Source of the DNA: Dehalococcoidia bacterium
GTDB taxonomy: Bacteria; Chloroflexota; Dehalococcoidia; Lucifugimonadales; Lucifugimonadaceae
DNA length: 32,685 nt
Direction: 5' to 3'
NCBI GenBank assembly: GCA_026421215.1
Contig: JAPKBN010000025.1
Location: 1-32,685, forward strand
Each line of letters opens with the position of its first letter. Positions within the stretch are counted from its first letter, which is position 1. Below, one piece after another: positions 27,134 through 32,685 of the stretch. The notes beneath the pieces were generated by a model that was not told the origin of the DNA, searched no databases, and saw nothing but the letters and a program-made list of their open reading frames with translations. Both the position numbers and the translations under genes were made by a program.

Positions 27134-27368
27134 GCCTCACGCTTTGAGCAAAGACATGATCGGTGTCCGGACCTCTCGAAATTCGCCTGTTCTATTCGTT
27201 GACGCCAGCGGCGTGAGGACCGTCCCTGGAGATATGGTCGTGATCGAATTGTCCGTGATTGGAGACGATGATGGGACGGAACTGGAGGCGGTGGTTGTTA
27301 TCGGTACGGCCCAGATGCTGCATGTGTCGATCGGCAAGCTGGCCGGGCGCGTAATCAGACCGGCGTGA
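27093..27368 (+). CDS. small PSP1/RicT N-terminal-like protein
   Basis: This 91-residue product overlaps the holB end by 41 bases. From residue 22 (MIGVRTSRNSPVLFV) through GDMVVIEL and the TELEAVVVIG strand it resembles the N-terminal beta-rich part of RicT/YaaT (PSP1) proteins. Those are encoded just after holB in many Gram-positive-type genomes. The C-terminal PSP1 domain of about 150 residues is missing, and the next gene is on the other strand. The start is uncertain: ATG 27093 has GGGGAGG only 3 bases away, while ATG 27156 marks the beginning of the similarity. It may be a reduced functional protein or a relic. The family match is inference from pattern and position. Confidence 0.5.
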   Translation: MNRQTAAGMPRPLEPHALSKDMIGVRTSRNSPVLFVDASGVRTVPGDMVVIELSVIGDDDGTELEAVVVIGTAQMLHVSIGKLAGRVIRPA

Positions 27369-27422
27369 TTCACGGATGAACAGCCCTTATGCCGTTTGCT
27401 CGGGCGAAATTCCCGGACCGAG

Positions 27423-27974
27423 TCAATCGGCGCTCACTACCTCGTATTCGTCGTTCATGCCGAGCTTGGAATCCATCCACGGCAGATAGGCCCGCCACTG
27501 ATCCTGGATGCGTCCTGCGTGGAAAAAGGCGTACGGATTTGGCCGTGGAGGCGCAGGATCACGGGGAAGCAACATATTGGCCTCCCGAGGCGTGCGTCCG
27601 GCCTTCCGATGGTTGCAACGATCACATGCGCTAACGATGTTGGTCCAGGAGTGGTCGCCGCCGCGGGAGCGCGGAAGCACGTGATCCAGGGTCAGGCGGC
27701 CACTCTTTTTGCCGCAGTACTGGCAGGTGTGGCGGTCACGGATGAACACCTCTCGGCGCGAGAGTCTCCGCTCATGCAACGGTCGCTTCACCATGTAGAG
27801 GAGCCGCAGAATGGAAGGCTCTGCGTGTTCTTCGTACGCGCTTCGGATCACGGTGTCAGTGATCTCAAGCGTCTCGGCTTTGCCGTGACCCAGTAGTACG
27901 AAAGCCCTTCGTACATCGCATACGTTTAGCGGCTGATAATTTTGGTTCAGCAGCAGAACTGGAGAGCGGTCCAC
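27423..27974 (-). CDS. HNH endonuclease domain protein
   Basis: This 183-residue protein has a C-terminal HNH (McrA-like) nuclease domain. The zinc cysteines are C84/C87 (CQYCG) and C117/C120 (CDRC). The catalytic core is LDHVLPRSRGG with D97/H98, then WTNIVSACDRCNHRKAGRTP. The N-terminal 70 residues (VLLLNQNYQPLNVCDVRRAFVLL) are the typical lead of a widespread chromosomal HNH family whose role is not established. The GTG start has GGAGG 10 bases upstream. No methyltransferase is adjacent, so restriction is not implied. Confidence 0.9.
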   Translation of the reverse strand: MDRSPVLLLNQNYQPLNVCDVRRAFVLLGHGKAETLEITDTVIRSAYEEHAEPSILRLLYMVKRPLHERRLSRREVFIRDRHTCQYCGKKSGRLTLDHVLPRSRGGDHSWTNIVSACDRCNHRKAGRTPREANMLLPRDPAPPRPNPYAFFHAGRIQDQWRAYLPWMDSKLGMNDEYEVVSAD

Positions 27975-28169
27975 GCGCCGTCATCCTCCGCAGATGCCCT
28001 GTCTATGAATGAAATCGGGGCATAAGGCTGAATTTCGAGAAGTTTATTTCGTCGTGTTCTCTGACTTGACCGTGACCTACGTTGGAAACGGGGTCGGAGA
28101 TCTCAAGCATTCAGGCCAAACATACCTTCTCGGACGCCATTAAGCACGCCCAAATGGGTAAAACATCAA

Positions 28170-28808
28170 TTATTCGATGTTATCGGCCAGGTCCGCTTCA
28201 AGGGTATTGAGCGCCGTTGCGAATTCTCCGGGGACCAACCCGAGCACGTTTGCTGGCAATTTAGACCTGGTGTCCACAACCCCGGGAACCAGAGACGAGC
28301 CTGCGAGCCACTCCTTCAGGGTGTCACGCCCGTATCGCTCTGCAAGTTCCTGATAAAGACGCTCTTTGGCGGCTTCGAGATCTCCGGAGCCGAGATTTTC
28401 GATTTCGACAAGGATCGTTTCGTCTTGAGGGTATGCGACACGAGCCATAGCAGTTACCGCACCGATGACCAGGATTCCGCCGAGTAGTACACCTACTACG
28501 ACTCCGCCAAGCTTATCGACCCATCCAAGGAAGATTATCGTAAGCATCGGCCGGATGATCTTGCCCACTATCTGGGCGATTATGAAGACACTCAGGAAGA
28601 TGACAACGTAACCGATGGCGGTAGCAATGGATTCGTTCTGGACGTTATCGGTAACACGGGCCACCAGGCCGTCTGCGATCTGTGCACTGACAAGCATTGC
28701 GACGTATACCGCAATGAAGTTCAGTATGGATTGCACAAGGCCCCATTTGAGACCCAGAAGGGCGCCAACGACAAATACAGCGATCAGTACCCAGTCGAAT
28801 AGGTTCAT
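28170..28808 (-). CDS. CvpA family membrane protein
   Basis: This 212-residue inner-membrane protein has four hydrophobic segments at about residues 4-22, 27-46, 62-82 and 100-120. The family pattern begins with MNLFDWVLIAVF and GLKWGLVQSI; WVDKLGGVVVGVLLG occurs in segment four. CvpA proteins are linked to colicin V production and envelope stress, without a defined mechanism. I use ATG 28808 because AGGAG lies 8 bases upstream, in preference to a longer frame. The C-terminal 90 residues are soluble and acidic. The 195-base gap to the HNH gene holds nothing I recognise. It is divergent from cmk. Confidence 0.87.
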   Translation of the reverse strand: MNLFDWVLIAVFVVGALLGLKWGLVQSILNFIAVYVAMLVSAQIADGLVARVTDNVQNESIATAIGYVVIFLSVFIIAQIVGKIIRPMLTIIFLGWVDKLGGVVVGVLLGGILVIGAVTAMARVAYPQDETILVEIENLGSGDLEAAKERLYQELAERYGRDTLKEWLAGSSLVPGVVDTRSKLPANVLGLVPGEFATALNTLEADLADNIE

Positions 28809-29066
28809 TCGGTCCACTCCTGCTTGCATGTCACTCGGTGATCTATTGGCGAATTCGCGCCGACCGCAGCCGACCGATGAACGGGCTTAAGTGTCTCATT
28901 TTTTGCAGAATATTGAGAATAACGTGAGGGCGGTACTCGGCTGCCGTGTGGATTCATATAAGAAATGTCCAATGCCTATGTTCGTGCCAGGGTGGAGAAT
29001 ATAAACTCAGGATGGAGAACTGAGATAATCCACGCCGCGAGAAACTGTCGTAACAAGGACCAATGT

Positions 29067-29762
29067 TTGTCGACCGGAGTCGCCACTTTCATAGCGATAG
29101 ATGGGCCGGTTGGCTCGGGAAAGACCGCGGCCGGCCGAATGCTCGCAGCACGCCTGGGGCACATGTTTCTGGACACCGGCGTGATGTACCGGGCCATCAC
29201 CTATCTGGCGCTCCAGAAAAACCTGTCATTGGGCGATGCTCAAGTGTTAACGCAACTTGCATCTAAGGTTCAGATGGAGCTGGTGGGTGACCCGGGCGAG
29301 GAGTGCAGAGTAATCGTTAACGCCGGCGATGTGACACACAATCTTCGAAGCCCCGAGGTCGAGCGGTCAGTTTCCGCTGTATCGGCGGTCCCGGGCGTAC
29401 GAAAAGTTCTTGTGCGACTACAGCAAGAGGCTGCTGCGAAGGGTCAGATCGTGATGGTCGGGCGTGATATCGGGACGGTGGTGATGTCCGGTGCCGGCCT
29501 GAAGATATATCTGGACGCCTCGGTAGAGGTGCGCGCCCGTCGTCGGCACGATCAGTTGCTGGAGTCAGGGGCAGAGATAGCGTACGAGACCGTGCTTAAA
29601 GACCTGCGTCGCCGGGATGAACTTGACTCAACACGTGACGTTGCACCGCTGAAACCCGCCGGCGACGCCGTGATATTGACGACCGATGATCTTGGGCTGG
29701 AAGGCGTAGTTGATCGCCTAGAATCTCTAGCCCGCGGCGTTCCCCAAAAGGGTGATAATTGA
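29067..29762 (+). CDS. cmk: cytidylate kinase
   Basis: This enzyme phosphorylates CMP/dCMP. The P-loop is GPVGSGKT at residues 13-20. DTGVMYRAITY is the CMP-binding segment, GRDIGTVV the central strand-loop, and RARRRHDQ with RRDELDSTRDVAPLKPA the lid and C-terminal signature. The frame extends upstream, but I choose TTG 29067 because AAGGAC lies about 6 bases before it and it removes a 34-residue lead not seen in the family. This gives 231 residues, the usual size. Its stop overlaps the plsC start (TGATG), so they are coupled. Confidence 0.93.
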   Translation: MSTGVATFIAIDGPVGSGKTAAGRMLAARLGHMFLDTGVMYRAITYLALQKNLSLGDAQVLTQLASKVQMELVGDPGEECRVIVNAGDVTHNLRSPEVERSVSAVSAVPGVRKVLVRLQQEAAAKGQIVMVGRDIGTVVMSGAGLKIYLDASVEVRARRRHDQLLESGAEIAYETVLKDLRRRDELDSTRDVAPLKPAGDAVILTTDDLGLEGVVDRLESLARGVPQKGDN

Positions 29763-30454
29763 TGGCTTTCCTCGTGCAAAGGTTTGCCAACAGCGTGCTG
29801 CGTGTCACGCTAAAAATGTTTGCCGATTACGAGGTCACTGGGCGGGAAAACATACCGGCCGACGGCCCGCTGATAGTAATCTCAAACCACCAGAGTAATG
29901 TGGACCCTCCAATTCTTGCCGCGTCACTCAGGCGAGACACCCGGTTCCTGGCGAAAGAATCGATATTCAAGAACGTAACTCCAGTGGGACGATGGTTCTT
30001 GAAGTCTTATGGCGCGCAGCCGTTGCGAAGGGGTGAGATGGATCTGGGGGCGCTTCGATGGGTGTTGACTGAACTCAAGCGCCCGGGCGCGACACTTGCC
30101 CTGTTTCCTGAAGGCACACGTAACCCCGGTGCAATGAAAGGCGCCCAGTCTGGCATCGTCCCGCTGGCCGCCCGTGCCGGAATACCGATCCTCCCGGTCG
30201 GAATGATCGGGGTTGAGGAGATGCGATCTGTGTTCCGGGTATTCAAGCCCAAAGGCAGTGTACGTGTGCACATCGGACGCCCATTCTATTTGAATATAGA
30301 ACGCAAATTGTCCAGACTTGAGACCGGGGCAGCGACATCTGAAATCATGGGGCGCGTCGCGACACTTCTGCCTGAGAGCTATCGGGGGGAGTACAGAGAA
30401 AGCGCTGAAGGGCCGTTTATCTATACGACTACGATCGAGTCGCCGGACGAATAG
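29762..30454 (+). CDS. plsC: 1-acyl-sn-glycerol-3-phosphate acyltransferase
   Basis: This membrane-associated enzyme acylates lysophosphatidate to phosphatidate. The HX4D catalytic motif is H43-QSNV-D48. The substrate motif FPEGTR lies at 115-120, and GIPILPVGMIG near 140 is the conserved fourth block. The length of 230 residues is normal. The ATG at 29762 overlaps the cmk stop by one base, a common cmk-plsC arrangement. glmS follows after about 50 bases. Confidence 0.93.
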   Translation: MAFLVQRFANSVLRVTLKMFADYEVTGRENIPADGPLIVISNHQSNVDPPILAASLRRDTRFLAKESIFKNVTPVGRWFLKSYGAQPLRRGEMDLGALRWVLTELKRPGATLALFPEGTRNPGAMKGAQSGIVPLAARAGIPILPVGMIGVEEMRSVFRVFKPKGSVRVHIGRPFYLNIERKLSRLETGAATSEIMGRVATLLPESYRGEYRESAEGPFIYTTTIESPDE

Positions 30455-30505
30455 CCTAAGCGGTAGGTTAACCAACCCGAAATAACAGGGAGTAACGAGC
30501 CGCCC

Positions 30506-32362
30506 ATGTGCGGAATCATCGCCTATGCCGGTAGCGAACCGGTCACCCCGATCCTCGTGTCCGGTCTCCGGGCCTTGGAGTACCGTGGTTACGACAGCGC
30601 CGGGATTGGTGTCCAGAACGTCAACGGCATAACCGCGGTGACGCGCGCTCTGGGGGTGGACGATCTCGCGAAGGCGGTCTCCGGACAAGATTGGAACGGC
30701 CGCGCTGAACCAACGGTCGGAATTGGCCACACGCGCTGGGCCACGCACGGCGGCGTCACCATCCCAAACGCCCACCCGCATACAAGCGCTGAGGACCGGG
30801 TGGCGGTAGTTCACAACGGGATCGTGGAAAACTACATCGCATTGCGGACCGAGCTATCCGACGCCGGTTATCTCTTTAGCTCCGAAACCGATACCGAGGT
30901 GATCGCCCACTTGATCGCACGCTGTATCGAATCCGGGGAGTCCCTGGTTGCGGCGGTGCGTTGTGCCGCGGGGCTGATACAGGGCGCTTCGTCGTTTGTG
31001 GCGACGTCCGCCGCCGAACCGGGAGTGATTGTGGGCGTACGGCTTGGCAACGCCGGGGCGATCGTCGTAGGGATTGGTGATGGTTTCAATTTGCTTGCGA
31101 GTGACGTGTTGGCGATCCTTCCGCACACAGATTTCGTGGTGTATCTGCGCAGCGGTGAAGTGGCATCCATAACGGCATACGGCGCGGAATTTTCAGACCT
31201 ATCCGGGATTGGTTTCGAACGGGCTCCTGCCAGAATAAGCCGCAATGTTCAAGTTGCTGCTCGCGGCGAGTACCCATACTTCATGGCGAAGGAAATAGCG
31301 GAGCAGCCTGAGGCCGTTTCATCTGCGATGCGGCGCCGTGTAGATTTTGAAAAGGGCGTAGTCGATCTTCCAGAGTTGCCGTATACGGACGATGAGATCC
31401 GGCTGATCGATCGAGTGATCCTATCCGGGATGGGTACGAGTCTCCACTCCTGCATGTACGGTGCGCAGATGATCGAGGCAATCACCGGAATCCCGACGCA
31501 GGCTGAGAACGCGTCTGAACTTCGGTACCGTTCGACCTCGTTGAACGAACGAACACTGGTGATATCGGTAACCCAGTCCGGGGAGACGGCCGACACGCTC
31601 GCCGCGATGGAACTTGCTACCGAGTCAGGTGCGAAACAGATAGCGCTGGTCGAGGCTGAGGGCACGCAAGCAACGTTGGTAGCTGACGGGACTCTCTATC
31701 TGGGCGCCGGTCAGGAGATCGGCGTCGCATCGACCAAGACGATGATGTGCTCGCTTACGGTTCTCTATCAACTAGCGGTTTACCTCGGAAGACACCGAGG
31801 CATATTATCCGCGAAACGTGCAATCGAGCTGGTCTCGGACCTGTCACGCTTGCCCGGTCTAATCGCCGAGATGATTGACGAAGACGACCATTGCGAACAG
31901 CTGGCCCACGATCGGATCGTGGACAAACGTCACCTCCTCTACCTTGGGCGTGGCGCGTTGCACCCGATGGCGATGGAGGGCGCGCTCAAGATGAAGGAAC
32001 TCGCCTATATTCACGCGGAGGGCTATCCGGCCGGGGAGATGAAACACGGCCCTATCGCGCTGATCTCAGATGACATGCCGACAGTAGCGCTGGCCCCGCA
32101 GGGAGCGCTGTACGACAAGATGATCGGCAACATCAATGAGGTGAAGGCACGCGGCGGCGAAGTAATCGCCCTGGCGACATATGGCGACACGACGATGCCC
32201 GGGCTTGCGGATGAGGTGCTGTGGGTGCCGGAAGCACCGGAGTGGATTGTTCCCATGATTACGCTGATCCCGATGCAGCAACTCGCCTATCACACGAGTG
32301 TGGCGCTCGGACACAACCCGGATAAACCCCGCAACCTAGCAAAGTCCGTCACAGTCGAATAG
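30506..32362 (+). CDS. glmS: glutamine-fructose-6-phosphate aminotransferase (isomerizing)
   Basis: This enzyme makes glucosamine-6-phosphate from fructose-6-phosphate and glutamine, the entry step to peptidoglycan amino sugars. The N-terminal class-II glutaminase has nucleophile C2 (MCGIIAYAG), GHTRWATHG and HNGIVENY. Two SIS isomerase domains follow (about 290-425 and 465-600), with SGMGTSLHS, TQSGETADTL and EIGVASTKT. The protein ends KSVTVE, the canonical C-terminal loop with its catalytic lysine. The length of 618 residues is normal. AGGGAG lies 13 bases before the ATG. The 51-base upstream gap is too short for a glmS ribozyme. Confidence 0.97.
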   Translation: MCGIIAYAGSEPVTPILVSGLRALEYRGYDSAGIGVQNVNGITAVTRALGVDDLAKAVSGQDWNGRAEPTVGIGHTRWATHGGVTIPNAHPHTSAEDRVAVVHNGIVENYIALRTELSDAGYLFSSETDTEVIAHLIARCIESGESLVAAVRCAAGLIQGASSFVATSAAEPGVIVGVRLGNAGAIVVGIGDGFNLLASDVLAILPHTDFVVYLRSGEVASITAYGAEFSDLSGIGFERAPARISRNVQVAARGEYPYFMAKEIAEQPEAVSSAMRRRVDFEKGVVDLPELPYTDDEIRLIDRVILSGMGTSLHSCMYGAQMIEAITGIPTQAENASELRYRSTSLNERTLVISVTQSGETADTLAAMELATESGAKQIALVEAEGTQATLVADGTLYLGAGQEIGVASTKTMMCSLTVLYQLAVYLGRHRGILSAKRAIELVSDLSRLPGLIAEMIDEDDHCEQLAHDRIVDKRHLLYLGRGALHPMAMEGALKMKELAYIHAEGYPAGEMKHGPIALISDDMPTVALAPQGALYDKMIGNINEVKARGGEVIALATYGDTTMPGLADEVLWVPEAPEWIVPMITLIPMQQLAYHTSVALGHNPDKPRNLAKSVTVE

Positions 32363-32400
32363 TTTTCCAACAAAGCAGTCGCCGGGGGCGGCAGGCTTAC

Positions 32401-32418
32401 GGCGTATTGCCATACGCC
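32401..32418. terminator. hairpin between glmS and trpF
   Basis: GGCGTAT (32401-32407) pairs with ATACGCC (32412-32418) around TGCC. It lies 38 bases after the glmS stop in the convergent glmS/trpF gap, without a T-run. The remainder of the gap to 32526 shows only a further weak 6-bp stem (32472-32477 with 32487-32492). Confidence 0.4.
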
Positions 32419-32526
32419 CCTAGATTAGCGCCAGGTGACGATCGTGATCCCGAACCCGAGACGAAGAGCCTCCTGTCCAGCACCCTGACAGGCCCTTATT
32501 CATAGTGCCGCGGTTGTTGCGAAGAC

Positions 32527-32685
32527 CTAAGCGCTCAGGGCCTCTGTAACGAAATCGTGGATCTTGACGTCATCCTTGTCGCCGTCCGTCTCAACTCCGG
32601 AGGACACGTCAACGCCCCACGCGCCAAGTCCCTGAATGGCATCAACGACGTTGTCCGGATTCAGGCCACCGGCCAGCAACACACC
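32527..32685 (-). CDS. trpF: phosphoribosylanthranilate isomerase, C-terminal part (cut by window edge)
   Basis: The last 52 codons and TAG stop of TrpF are present; the 5' part lies beyond the window. The visible residues begin [13 protein letters not shown], the phosphate-binding loop of the barrel. [17 protein letters not shown] and KIHDFV, the closing TrpF signature, follow. The enzyme isomerises phosphoribosylanthranilate in tryptophan synthesis. It converges on glmS. Confidence 0.9.
   Translation of the reverse strand, partial: GVLLAGGLNPDNVVDAIQGLGAWGVDVSSGVETDGDKDDVKIHDFVTEALSA

Noticed and set aside
30455-30505. glmS ribozyme upstream of glmS
   Set aside because: The gap is only 51 bases, too short for the ribozyme, and shows no matching core.
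29924-30814. 296-residue minus-strand frame across plsC and glmS
   Set aside because: It crosses two well-supported genes on the other strand and has no recognisable domain.

Overview
The window is a dense stretch of bacterial core genome, moderately GC-rich by eye. It contains no insertion sequence, phage, CRISPR array, rRNA or tRNA that I could recognise. The gene mix suggests Chloroflexota, possibly a marine SAR202/Dehalococcoidia-like lineage. It includes an AcoX-type NAD-kinase homologue beside a 2-oxoacid dehydrogenase, a T-box-controlled class-2 IleRS, a selenocysteine-type SelD, and many TTG/GTG starts. That placement is inference, not proof.

Layout. 1-680: a small tail-anchored coiled-coil protein and a doubtful HTH micro-ORF. 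683-7467, mostly minus strand: a split acetoin/pyruvate-type dehydrogenase locus. E1-alpha and E1-beta form one unit ending at a strong hairpin. E2 and the AcoX-like protein form a second unit. Between the units lie tag, a peptidase E homologue and a haloacid-dehalogenase homologue; no E3 is present. 7637-10677: a DUF1294 membrane protein divergent from a long gyrB, with a 30-bp palindrome between them. 10734-15100, minus strand: obg-nadD-pyrE and dnaA, separated by a DnaA-box-bearing gap that is a candidate oriC. 15350-18188: fmt, a triple-RidA fusion and a SRAP protein. 18361-19416: a 2-hydroxyacid dehydrogenase. 19586-23144: a T-box riboswitch (AUC specifier) and ileS. 23308-24360: selD, whose catalytic residue is encoded by an in-frame TGA. 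24619-27368: lysA, a holB-like clamp-loader gene and a PSP1-like stub. 27423-28808: an HNH nuclease and CvpA. 29067-32362: cmk-plsC, then glmS. The right edge cuts trpF on the minus strand.

Functional themes are replication (gyrB, dnaA, clamp loader, candidate origin), translation (fmt, ileS with tRNA-sensing leader, obg), nucleotide and cofactor synthesis (pyrE, nadD, cmk), lysine, amino-sugar and tryptophan synthesis, and repair (tag, SRAP). The most notable observations are: a SelD read through a TGA that conventional gene calling truncates by 37 residues; an IleRS with a GxHH instead of HxGH signature, a change linked to mupirocin hyper-resistance in some IleRS2; one polypeptide holding three RidA domains, a probable covalent pseudo-trimer, with none keeping the catalytic arginine; and two perfect palindromes placed like operators in front of the dehydrogenase operon and gyrB.
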